64,000 nucleotides of DNA from Epiperipatus broadwayi. Lineage: Eukaryota; Onychophora; Udeonychophora; Euonychophora; Peripatidae. Position 1 is the stretch's first letter, and each line of letters opens with the position of its first letter. Of the stretch, positions 36,096-48,060 are shown piece after piece. Location: NCBI GenBank assembly GCA_028023455.1, contig JAQFVV010013310.1, positions 1 to 64,000 of the forward strand, given 5' to 3'. A program made the translations under genes and the position numbers. The notes beneath the pieces were generated by a model that was not told the origin of the DNA, searched no databases, and worked only from the letters and a program-made list of their open reading frames with translations.

Positions 36096-39000
36096 TTAAT
36101 CAAATATATATATATATTAATAATATGTTACCCAGGTTCATTCATGTATGATTTAAAGTAATAATGTATTGATGTTTCAGTTGGTTTACACCAACCATCA
36201 ATTGTGTAATGAATATTCTAATAAAAGGGTTGTAGAGTCATTGTAGTAAGCATCGATATATAAAGATTTAAAATTCCATCTATAAAAACAGGTTACAGAA
36301 AATTTTTAAAATATAAAGATAGAGGAGGAATAATAGGAAAGAAAAAAATCTGAAACTATTATTCCGTCTCCACCTTCATATTTAAAAAAAAAAGTGATTT
36401 CTATTGGTGAAACTCTCAATGGTGTTATGTATGAATGATTACAGTGCATGAACAACTGTTTTTTAAAATATTCATCATCCAGTTGACAGTGGACCCAGCT
36501 AAAATATCTGTACATTAGTACTGTAGATCATATATAGTTGAAATTGAATAATGTCATTGTATGTCTCTTATCTGAGAAAAATCTTCATTATAATATATAT
36601 CTATATCTATGTGTGTATGCAATGTATAAACGTTTTTAGAAATAAAATATATTTTAATTTACGTTAATCATATAAATTTAAGTCGTTTAAAAACAATATA
36701 CATAGATATAGTAGACAAATATACACATTTATAAATAAATAAAATAATATCATTTATAGTACAATAAATTTTCTACAAAATAAAGTTGTATCATATCGCC
36801 AATCTCAAGAGCTTAATACATTTTAAAAATATATTTTCTCTGATTGGTTAGATGAGTAATAAAATATGATTGTTATAAAAATTATAATAAATAAAAAAAA
36901 GTCAAATGAAAAAATAACTATATATAAATGTCACTCTTTTTTGTCTAACTATAGATAGTGATTAATATATAACCCTTTATCCAGACAAATACAAGTTATT
37001 TTCATCAATATAATTATGTTTACATATAGATCTGAAAAAAGATTAGAGACATGATTTGTTTATTTTATTTAGAAAATACATGCATATTTATATATCCCTA
37101 AACGCAAAGTGAATATACTTCTACTATTAAATCGTACAGTATTTATATATACATGTAATTTAACGAAGAAAAGTATCCTTCACACACGCACTCTGAATAG
37201 TCAGCACTTCATGTCAATAATAGTAATAACTGCAACAATAACAATAATAAAAACTATCATCATCATCACAATGATGAGTTATAAATGTTTCTGGGTTATA
37301 TAATTTTTTAAAAATTGTTGGTTTTAATTTATATATAAAAATTGAGAGTAGAGTTTATGGAATAACATTCATTTTTAATATATTGGCTTTTTTATTATTT
37401 GAAAATTATCAAAATCTGTATTATTACAATGATAATGGAATTCGATATTTTTTATTCTTCATAATTAATTTTTTATTTAACACAAGTTTTGAAATTCCTA
37501 TATAAAACACATTAAATTGATATTACATGTTTATTCTATATTATCTGTATAGAAGAAAAAGTATGTTATATAATTAATGGGTGTGTGGTTTTTTTTGTTT
37601 TTTTTGTTGTTGTTATTATTATTATTATGAATATTGTTATGGGATATTAATATTAAACTATTAGTGTCACTTTTAGAGATCTATTATTATTCTTGCTTAT
37701 TATGTTTTTCCATATTTTTATTGCATGCTTATTAATTTTATTATTATTTTAGTTGTGTATTGATTATCAAACAATACTTTCTATTATAAGATGAAACTAT
37801 TTTTGTTTACCTATTAACATTATTATAGTATTTATAAATATATGATTGAATATTAATAATTCAATTTATAAATATTCCAGTATTGTATAATTTTCTATAT
37901 GTTGAGATTTGGAATGACTTTTTATATAATTTAATAATAATATCTATAAAAAAAAACTAATTTGATTACTTCTAAGTACACAGTATATAGTAAATATTTG
38001 AAATTCAAAATGTTCTATATATATAGCTATATTTAATATAAATTAATAAAAATCTAAATAGATTATTCAACAACAAATATCCTATTATTTAAATAAAATA
38101 ATTATTTTTTCAATAATATTTTGCTGACCTCTTATGTGTGTGTATGAATATGAATATTATTATTGCACCAATCTTTTTATCAAACTAACTATACTTATAA
38201 AATGATCATTTATTGATGGATATCATCTCTTAATGAGTGAGTGATAGTGTAATAAGCTTTTTCCAAACCAATTAAACCCCCAACACATGACAGATATAAT
38301 TTTTACTCATTGTAAACGACTTTGAAAGAATAATCTTTTGGTTTAATTGATGTATTATTTAGTCTATTTCTTACATAACTATGGCTTTTATATGAAATAA
38401 ATCCAAAACATAGATATATAATATAAACACAAACTTTTTCTAACAATTAATATTACTAATTAGATTAAATCAATGCTGGTTTATCGAGAGTATTTTACAT
38501 TCTCAATAACTCAGCATTGAGTTAATATATATATAATTATAAAGAAAGAAAAGTATATGAAACATTATATATACAAGAAAATAAAGAGAAATGTATGAAT
38601 TTGGTACAAGGATCAGTAAAGTTAAGTGGAAAGTGGTCATTAAATAAAAGTTGGAAAATTAAAAACATTTTTAAAGTTATATTTGAACAATAGATGGCAT
38701 GCTAAGTTAATATAGACATCACGTGACTTTTTGAATTATTATAACAACTTGAAAATCGATTTGATGTATATAAATTTATTATTTAAAATAAAGTTGTCTA
38801 TAGTATTGATTATATTTTATATTCAATAATAGAAAGTATTTTATGAAGACAACATAATGATTTTTATTTATTACCATAGTGTGAAATATATATATATGTG
38901 TGTGTGTATGACAAAAAATTGTAAATTAAACTGTAATGTACAGTCAGTAAAAGCAACATTAATATTAATATATTAACTCAATGATTTTCAGTTTCATTAT

Positions 39001-39170
39001 ATCACTTTTGACTTTCTTTTACTCTTTTGTGGCTTTCTATAAAATATTTTGCTGGTTATGCATTTTTTGACAATAGAACTATTAACAAAGTAAATAACAA
39101 TTTTATTAGTTAAAACCAATCTGAAAATGTCAGGAATCTATAGAAAAAATATTACAAACAAGTTACAGTA
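36096..39170. other. AT-rich DNA, no supported gene
   Basis: Short CAATAATAATA-type runs (37230, 37610) and a small hairpin at 38470-38520. No gene or family recognised. Confidence 0.5.
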
Positions 39171-39343
39171 CTGGTTTTAAGACAATAAACATCACATGAC
39201 TACCTCCTCATACGCTTGTGTATAACTGTTGTTAAAACAGGCAAAACTCACTATATATATTGCCACACACAACAAGCTAGAGTAATCAATGGATGCCTAA
39301 GGCTTGTGCATAAAATCCCCATCTTGTGCCTACTCATCCAATA

Positions 39344-39385
39344 TTCTTAGACTAGTTTCTGGCTTATGGCCTTCGTCAGTGAGGA
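39344..39385 (-). ncRNA. Hammerhead motif, family A (core intact, weak stem I)
   Basis: Minus strand: TCCTCA, CTGACGA, AGGC-CATAA-GCCA, GAAA, C-TA-G, TC, TAAGAA. All core bases are present, but stem I has two A-C mismatches. Confidence 0.6.
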
Positions 39386-39862
39386 GCCTTGGATTTGAGA
39401 GCACTGCATTTAGATCTTAGGATCTAATGCAACCCTCCAGCAACCACATTTTATCTCCATTTAATTACAAAACTATGAGTCTTAAATTAAAAACACCTTA
39501 ATGTTTTCAATCCAAGCCCATTAGCTTATATAGTCATATGGGTCTGAACCCAGCACTGCATCTAGATCTTAGGATCTAATGCAACCCTCCAGCAACCACC
39601 TTTTATCTCCATTTATCTACAAAACTATGAGTCTTACATTGAAAACACCTTAATGTTTTCAATCCAAGCCCATTAGCTTATATAGTCATATACCCTGGGT
39701 TCAGATCCACATGACTATATTAGCTAATGGGATTGGATTGAAAACACTAAGGTGTTTTCAATTTAAGACTCATAGTTTTGTAGTTAAATGGAGATAAAAG
39801 GTGTTTGCTGGAGGGTTGCATGAGATCCTATGATCTAGATGCAGTGCTCTCAGATTCAAGGC

Positions 39863-39903
39863 TCCTCACTGATGAAGGCCATAAGCCAGAACTAGTCTGG
39901 GGA
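39863..39903 (+). ncRNA. Hammerhead motif, family A (GAAA reduced to GAA)
   Basis: TCCTCA, CTGATGA, AGGC-CATAA-GCCA, GAA, C-TA-G, TC, TGGGGA. One A of the GAAA box is deleted, which should inactivate it. Stems are otherwise as in the 14 kb copy. Confidence 0.6.
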
Positions 39904-40344
39904 TGAGTAGGTACTAGATGGGGATTTTATGCACAAGCCTTCTGGCATCCATTGATTATTCTGTCTTGCTGTGTATGGTAATATATATATAGTGAGTTTT
40001 GCCTGTTTTAAGTTACAGTACTGTTTGTTAGATTGTTTATTCTTGGACTTCATGACCAGCTCAAGATTACTTGAAGACATTATTTTTACAAATCATTTAT
40101 ATAATAATTAATAAAATAAATTATGATTACACTTTGAGCACATTACAAGTTCATAAAAACTAATCATGAAACTATGATCAGTAATACTTGACTACATATT
40201 GTACTACAGAAATTTTGTGATATATTAAGAATTATAAATGTAATTTTAAATTCTTGAACATAATTTTATTCTTTTGTGATGATTTAATTAATAATTATTC
40301 ATTCAGCTTTTAGAAATAAAGTCAAATTAACTAAGATTTTAAAA

Positions 40345-40740
40345 ATAAATAGAGGAATTTGAACTTAGGATTTTTCAGTGTACATCATCCTCCACTCTAT
40401 ATCAAACAACTGACACACATGACCACATACATGTGAAAAAGCTAAATGCTCACCAGTATGTTTTTTATGCAGAACCAGCACTCATCAGTTGAGCCGGATA
40501 ATAACTCCCACACATATATACAATCCGAGCACTGATTGTATATATTTGTGGGAGATTATGACCTGGTCCAATTGTTGAGTGCTAATTCTGTATGAAATGT
40601 ATATATTGGTAATCATCTATCTTTTTTACATGTATATGGTCATGTGCAGGATGTTGGAGATAGGATGGAGGATAAATAGAAACAGAAAATCCTAAGTTCA
40701 TATCCCTCTATTTATCTATATAGAAAACATTCAGCACCCT
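40345..40740. repeat. Family B inverted dimer B3
   Basis: The left arm (GACCACATACATGTGAAAAAG, ATGCAGAACCAGCACTCATC) faces minus. The right arm (GAGTGCTAATTCTGTATG) faces plus. The centre, CACATATATACAATCCGAGC and its complement, is itself palindromic around 40530. The minus arm keeps CTGATGA but has AAAA for GAAA. The plus arm has GAAA but TTGTTGA for the other box. Confidence 0.75.
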
Positions 40741-40744
40741 GAAA

Positions 40745-43155
40745 GAATAGATTAATTAAAATTTTTAAAAATTAAATATCTTTACTGGTATTGCAGTAAT
40801 CATAAAATTAGAAAAAAAGTTATTATCTTTATTACATATTTCACTTTTTTATGTTTTGTCTGTATTTATATTGTAAGTTCTAATATAATTTTAAAAGATG
40901 TTTTTAATTTTCAAATTTATAATCAAATAAAATTTATTGATACTGTAATGTGATAAAAATGATGATGCTGGGAAAATGATCAGTCTAATCTGAATAAAAC
41001 CTTGCCCAACCATTGGACTCCATTTTGTAATGGAATATTGATTATAATATAAATCTATCCTAAATTCTGTATACTATTTTATAACAGCCCCAAAGTTGAT
41101 TTGGCATTTTGTATAATTGCCACCTATACATGATCATCATTGGCTAGCATTGGGTAGCTACTTTGTCACAATAATAAGGAATTTTCCATCTCATTATTTC
41201 TCTACATTTGTTCAGTCAATATCTGTCATAAAATAAAATAAATTGACCCATAGGGTTTTAAGACAATCATCTATCACTGACCCTATATGAAAATAAATGA
41301 TTATGATGAAATGCCCTTAAGATTTATATTATTTATCACAGAGCAAAAGATGTATTAACAAATAGTTAGTGTTAGAACCTGTGTAAAATTATCTAGCTTA
41401 GTTATTGATCACACTAGGCAATAACAATATTTCCCATACATAATTATTTAGATTGTCCACTACACTATCATAAAATACTGACAACCTCTATTAAAATTTA
41501 ATTTATTCAGATGGTATTTAAGACAAAATAAAACACATGAGGACATCACTTTAGATATCATAAAATCTATTCACTATTCCCAAAGTAAACTGCAATAAGC
41601 AGTGAAATCATATATCTTTGCCCTAAAGAATGATGTATGCTTAAGATATCTATTTGATTGATAATTGAATAAAACTAAATTCGAATCAATATATAACTAA
41701 ATTCTGACATACTCAACTAATTTAATATTATTTATAGTAATGCAAAATATACTTTAATATTTAATGACATTCTATTTAAATCAACTAATTAGTAAATAAT
41801 TATAATTTCATTTTGAGAACATTTTCTAAATTACACAATATTTATAATGTTTAAATAAAATTCTTACTCAGTTTTGTATCTGCTTTAATAAATGTTAAAT
41901 ATAATACCAATATTTTATCCATATCTTATTCAATATGCAATTGTTTTATTCAATATGCAATTATTGCTTAAGTTATGTTCCAAAATGAAACAATCCACAA
42001 TAATTTATTATCAATAAATTTATTAGATAATTTCACATTTTACACTACCCAATTATATTATATATAAAATATATTGTAGGCTTATATTGGATATTTACTG
42101 ACTTACAATTATTGATATTATTCATCTACTTAAATCTCTGAACAATTGATTATAAAAATAGATTTTATAACAATTAAACTATATATGATGATAATTGGCA
42201 GTTATCCAGGCCAAAGATAACATTAAGTTATATTAGTCAATAAAATTTATGATGTCCACTTCAAAGAAGTTTAAAAGTAATTAAAACAGAACATTCTGAC
42301 TAATAATAGAACAAAATCTATTAAGATTTTGTAATCGGACAAGATAAGCAAATAAATAATCAACTCTGAAATAATGAAATTATTTCTACTGATAATATTG
42401 ACTTAGATAAATAACCAAATATTCAAATGCAGTAATAAATATAAAATTTATACCTAATCAGATCTAATAATGATGTATATACATAATTCTATTTCCCTTA
42501 CCAAAATGGGTTTGATCTTGGATCAAACTAAGTACCAAAATTATTTTGCACATTCAAAAGAAATAATTAGACAGATTCACTGAATTTTAAATTAACTCTA
42601 AATATATTGGTTTATAATAAACATTTATGACAGTAATAATAAAAAGAAACATGACAGAATAGACAAACGATGTTTGCAATAAAGTCGTAACCAGTTAAAA
42701 TATATAAAATCCTAGGTTTCATTAATACATGAATAATTGGTAGTCTATTTCTGTGTAGAATCAATAAAAATAATATATGAAACTCCAAAAATGTGTTGCA
42801 TGATGATAATACTATCTAAAATGAAAGGAGACATTTTAAATATCTTCCTGAGACTTTAAATAGAATATACAATGATAAAAAAATGTAATCAAATAAAAAA
42901 TGAACCTTATTTATTCATTAATGTAATTTTTAAATAATTAAGATAACATAAAAGTGAAAAAACTCTATTATATTTAACCCAATTTTCCATATGAATATCC
43001 CCAAGTTAAATTTGGCATATATATTAAACTTTTAAATGCCTGAAAACATTGGGTTGTATTAAATTATTTCATCAATAAGAGTTTAAATAATGAAAACAAA
43101 ATGAATTTCTTCAAACTTTTTATAGCATGAATTCTATAATAACCCATATATATAT
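40745..43155. other. AT-rich DNA, no supported gene
   Basis: Nothing recognised. Confidence 0.5.
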
Positions 43156-43157
43156 AT

Positions 43158-43323
43158 ATTAAGCAATTAAATCATCCCACATGATTAAGAAATCCAGTAC
43201 CGCCCTCTGTGAACTAATATATAAAAACATTTTGAAATACGAACTCTAATGTATTTATATATTAGTTCACAGAGGACAGTACTGGGTTTCTTAATCATGT
43301 GGGATAATTTAATTGCTTAATAT
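43158..43323. repeat. Inverted repeat, arms of about 67 bp
   Basis: ATTAAGCAATTAAATCATCC...CCCTCTGTGAACTAATATA (43158-43224) is mirrored at about 43254-43323. Spacer about 29 bp. No hammerhead core. Confidence 0.85.
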
Positions 43324-45260
43324 TTGTATATTTATTTCAGTATAGCATTATGCACTGGATTATTTTATATATATATAATTAGATACCAACCAGTAACCAC
43401 CTATTTACCCATGTTTTTAAAATGTAATATAAACTAACATAAATTCTCCTTTTCTTTTAACAGAAAAAAGAATATATATGTAGAAATCATATCATCTAAG
43501 TGAAAGTCCATCCATTTTCACTCACTAGCCCATCGAGCTTCTGGTTCCTGGTTTTTGATCCTAATGCACAGAGACAATTTTCCTTTAAGTAGAAATGAGC
43601 ATGAATGATAACTATTGTGAGTGTGAATCCAATTATTTTTGTGTTTAAATTCTGATATTTCTTTTAAGCATATAAATCTATCCAAGCTTTTAAAACAATA
43701 GGTACTTATTCGATGCAAAATCACATATCACTGGGTTTATTTTTCTTTTTCATTGGTAATCATGTATAAAAAGAATTTTTTTCTCTGACAAAAATTCAGC
43801 TATTTCCAAGTGAATAATAAATGCTAACTTTTTCTTTCCTGGTTAAAAAAGTGAAATTTAGATTACTTGATATTACATGTGAGTTAAGTTAATCAATCTT
43901 GTGAAATCCATTGATCTGAAATACAACATCTAGGGTTTGCATATATCACGAACAAATAGATGGAATTCTAGATTTTTGATTATGGAATATTTTTGTTTTC
44001 TTTATAGCCAACTTTCACATTTTGATGGGTTTTTTCCATTTTGTTGTTTTTAAATTTTGCTATATCCCCAGGAATTTCATCAATGAACTGGTGCTAATTG
44101 AATGGGGAGATAATAAAATTTTTTATTCTTCCATAGTTTTAGAAATTAACCACTTATGCAATAAAATTTGATAAATTTTTAAGATAGATATAAAAGTATC
44201 CATTGTAGGCAATGACAAAATTACAAGAACTCAAATTACAGCATCTCCATTCTATTTATAAGATACTCTTGATGACACTACTGTAGTCACAATGAATGTT
44301 GAAAATCACTCAAATTTCACACAATGATTAAAAATTGTTCAAGAAAATTTGCCTCCAATTAACAATTGAAATGAAAATTAAACAAGATAAACAAACTTCT
44401 TTCTTTTTTAAAAAATACTGTGATATCCTGCATAAATCTAGCACTTACAACACATAATATAGAATACAAATTTTAACACTAAAATAAAATTTTGAATTAT
44501 AAATCAAATAACAGTAAGATATGATGTGAAAAGGTTAATAAAAACATTCATATTTTAGAGAAAAGTATAACAATAAAAATGTCTTATTTGACAAATGATT
44601 TGTAATTAAAGTGATAAATAAATTTTTTTATGTCCAAATACAAATGGATAAAATACTTATTAAATAATAATAATATAGTAATTATAAAAAGTGACACCAA
44701 TAATACTTATATATAGTATTTATGATGGTAATAATCAAATAATTAATTAATTAAAGTCATGTGACTATTGGTTACTAGATGGAATATATTGAGATTTGAC
44801 TACAAATTTTGTCTTTGAGTAAATAAACTTCACAGGAATTTTATAATAACAATTGTAACCAACAAAATTCAATAAATAAATAAACTTTTTAGTTTTCTAT
44901 TTACTGTTTTATTACAATACTATTTATAATTTAATTAAAAGTATCAATAAAAATAAAATATAAACAATGTTTTTATTATAATTGAAACAAACATAAATAA
45001 TAAAATTAAAAAACAAACAAACATCAACTTTAACATTCATACAATAAACTGCCCCACAAAACATAAAAATCATATATGAACATTGCAGTATTTTAAAAAA
45101 GACAGAATTAGAGAAAAATAATATATAAATACAACCTTAAACTTTAATACCATAATAACACTACAAATATTAATAATTATCCTAAAAAAATAAATAGTTT
45201 TATAAATAGAAATGAAAGATATACCATAAAGTCTAACCTAAATAAATATAAACATACTTT
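43324..45260. other. AT-rich DNA, no supported gene
   Basis: Nothing recognised. Confidence 0.5.
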
Positions 45261-45337
45261 CAACTTCCCTTCAGTCATCCACTATCATATACAACTGATG
45301 CACATGACCACATACATTCAAAAAAGATAAATGCTAT

Positions 45338-45379
45338 CCAATATATGTATTTCACACTGAATGAGCACTCATCAGTTAG
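45338..45379 (-). ncRNA. Hammerhead ribozyme motif, family B (core intact)
   Basis: Minus strand: CTAA, CTGATGA, stem II TGCT/AGTG region around an ATT-containing loop, GAAA, stem III UA-CA-UA, the ATA triplet and TTGG. Stem I is four pairs (one U-G). Stem III is two pairs beyond A15.1-U16.1. This is the only family B copy in the window with both core boxes complete. Stem II includes two G-U pairs. Confidence 0.5.
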
Positions 45380-45733
45380 TCCAGATCATCAACACCCATA
45401 TATATATATACTCACTCCTGAGTTTATATTAAGATTGCAAATCTTCAAACATTAATGAATAAGCTTCAATCTTCTCCAATCTCCAACTCTTGAGCCATAC
45501 TACATATGAGGTGTCCATTTGACTTATGGTCAATATGAATATGACATAACAAAATTTGATAAATAAAAATTCTGAACATACTGTCATTGAATTTTCAATG
45601 ATGTGGATGGTTGAAGTGTTGGAGAGCAAAGAAAAATTAATCCTGCACATTAATGTTTGAAGATTGTTTATCTTAATATAAAGTGAGCACTCATTATATA
45701 TATAAAAATATGTGTGTGTGAGATGGATCCAGA

Positions 45734-45775
45734 CCAATTGATGAGTGCTGGTTCAGCATGAAATATGAATATTGG
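45734..45775 (+). ncRNA. Hammerhead motif, family B (C3 to U)
   Basis: CCAA, TTGATGA, stem II TGCTG/CAGCA around GTT, GAAA, TATGAA, TA, TTGG. Stem II is five perfect pairs and stem I CCAA/TTGG is perfect, but the first core base is T instead of C. Confidence 0.5.
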
Positions 45776-45884
45776 AGAACATTTCTCTTTTTCATATGTA
45801 TGCGATTATGTGTATCAGTTGTACAACATAGAGTGGATGACTGAAAGGCTGGGTTAAAATCCATTCTAATTACATCTAGATTAA

Positions 45885-47035
45885 AATATATATGCTACAC
45901 ATGTATGTAAATATTAAATATAAACATGTATGGGCAATGACAAAGGCGGGAAATTATTTATTTTTAATAAAATACCCAAACAATTGACCTATTTTCTAAA
46001 ATGACCATCATCATTATTGTTCTTATAAAAGTAATCAAATGATTTATTTTGCTTCAGATTTTATAAAAATTTTAAATACTGGAAGTGTCAGAGCTTGTTG
46101 CAATCCTTGTACTTTAACGTGTAATACGTATCACTCTGTCACTGTGCTGAAGTATAAATAAATATATATATATATATGTATTAAAGTAAAAGTTTAATAT
46201 GTATGCATTCAAATATTTCTATGTAACTGGTAAAACTAGAAGAAAATACATTGCACACATATATAGTATGTACATATGTATTTCAACAATAAATACACAT
46301 TAAATTGTCAGTTTATATTTCTAGACAAGACAGAATTCTCCTAAGGAAATAAATTGTAAAATAAAAAGAATTTTAGTTGCTGTGTCAATGCTTGTACCAT
46401 TGATAATTTAATTTTAAAAAATGCGATTTCATTTCAGCAAAATAATAAAATAAATGTAGGACTTTGTAAACAAAATATCTTTGACTGGTTGATTTGAATG
46501 TGTAGAAATTTGATATTCCTGGTGACTTTAATCTTTACAGGATATACTGAAAATATTTATATAAACCTAAAAAAATCATAATCTTATTAGTTAATTGTTT
46601 TTACTTATTTAATTAATAAGTGATGATCATAAATGATCTTTTGAATACAAATAAATCATATGAGTTTTTATATTCAAAAGTCCAATGGCTTTTTCACTGT
46701 TTCACCCTCAAAGTTAGGATAATATTGGAGCTCTGTTCAACACAAAAAGAAAAGATAAATCCATTTTCTTTATTCCTTATATATCTGTTTATCTCCATTA
46801 TCTTTTAGGGAGTACAACATTTATAACAAAGCCAATGGTAACTCTTAGAATATAATAGTAGATAGTAGGTCAACTTTAATCAACATGTCAATTAGTTGTT
46901 AAAATAGTTATTGTTTTAAAACTTAATACCTTTTAATTTAATTCAGAGTCTCTCATACATAACCTTTTTACCTTTTCTATTAACAAAGTTCAATAATAAA
47001 ATATTAACAATATTTAATTTTTTATGTTCTTGTTA
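45885..47035. other. AT-rich DNA, no supported gene
   Basis: Nothing recognised. Confidence 0.5.
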
Positions 47036-47652
47036 TCCCAATATAGATAACAATCAAGAATTTCAAACTGTTGTCAAGGCAACTTCTTTTAGCAATAGAG
47101 GTGGAATCCCATCTCCGTAAATGGTTTCATATATTTATAAAGACACTAAAGATTATAACTTGACTACAGAGATTGAAATTATTGATTGGAATAAGTTTAA
47201 ATAAACCTCCTTAAACAGGTAAATATAACCTGTTCTGAATGTAGACAAATAAATAGTCAATTATGACATTACAAACTACAATTATAATTTTCAAATTGCA
47301 TCCAAAGTATTACTTAAATAATAAGTGTAATAAATGCTCAAGGCTAAATGGATTTATAACACTTATTATTTAAGTAATACTTTGGGTGCAATTTGAAAAT
47401 TATAATTGCAGTTTGTAATGTTATAATTGACTATTTATTAGTCTGCATTCAGAACAAGTTATATTTACCTGTTTAAAGAGGTTTACTTAAACTTCTTCCA
47501 ATCAATAATTTAAATATCTGTAGTCAAGTTGCAATCTTTAGTGTCTTTATAAATATATGAGACCATTAATGGAGGTGGGACTCCACATCTATTGCTAAAA
47601 GGTGGTTGCCTTGACAACAGTTTGAAATTCTTGATTGTTATCTATATTGGGA
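47036..47652. repeat. Long inverted repeat, arms of about 298 bp
   Basis: Left arm 47036-47333 (TCCCAATATAGATAACAATC and so on) and right arm 47354-47652 are complementary throughout with scattered substitutions. The spacer is only 20 bp. No coding frame and no hammerhead core. A transcript would form a hairpin of almost 300 bp. Confidence 0.9.
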
Positions 47653-47726
47653 TTGTCTAAGTATTGACTGGTTTCTAATGGTTATTTATAAAGCATTTAG
47701 CCTTGAGCATTATATGTGTATTATAC

Positions 47727-48052
47727 TAGGGGTCCCCAATCTTATGCCCACGGGCACTATGGCTCCCGCAGACCATTTTATGTGTGTCCGCCATTATCCA
47801 AACACGATAAAAAATTATTTATCTGATACAAATAAATTTAATTTTTTAAATTTCTTATAAATTATTGTTTTATATGTAATAAAATTGTAGGGCATACTAT
47901 ACTTTTACAGTGTAAATAAGTATTTTTTTGTACATTATGTGTATTATTAACAATATCCAACTATAAATTTACATTGAAAAAATAAATGGTGCCCTCCACC
48001 TGGCGGGTATTATAGAATGTGATCTTAAATGCAAAAAGGTTGGGGACCCCTG
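47727..48052. mobile_element. Non-autonomous hAT element (MITE), 326 bp
   Basis: Terminal inverted repeats are TAGGGGTCCCCAATCTTATG on the left and, as complement of the right end, CAGGGGTCCCCAACCTTTTT. The element is flanked on both sides by the same 8-bp sequence TATTATAC (47719-47726 and 48053-48060). Eight-base duplications and a CAGGGGTC-type end are features of hAT transposons. The interior is GC-richer than its surroundings and has no transposase. Confidence 0.88.
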
Positions 48053-48060
48053 TATTATAC

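Larger units (their letters stand above)
39175..40012. repeat. Family A large inverted element A6 with internal duplication
   Basis: The tail TAAACATCACATGACTACC is followed by AAAACAGGCAAAACTCACTA. The complement of that end closes the element at about 40010. Inside, a segment of about 130 bp (CACTGCATTTAGATCTTAGG through TTAGCTTATATAGTCATA) is repeated in direct orientation at about 39405-39540 and 39552-39690. It is then inverted at about 39700-39850. One hammerhead motif lies on each strand. Confidence 0.8.
45265..45880. repeat. Family B inverted dimer B4
   Basis: The left arm (CATGACCACATACATTC, GAATGAGCACTCATCAG) and right arm (GAGTGCTGGTTCAGCATG, TGTATGCGATTATGTG) are inverted around about 45575. 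Both arms extend through TTATATTAAGAT and the ATGTGGATGG block. Each arm has a hammerhead site. Confidence 0.8.

Noticed and set aside
43158-43323. Hammerhead in the 43.2 kb palindrome
   Set aside because: AAGAAACCC and a GTC can be found on the minus strand, but there is no CUGANGA and no stem II.
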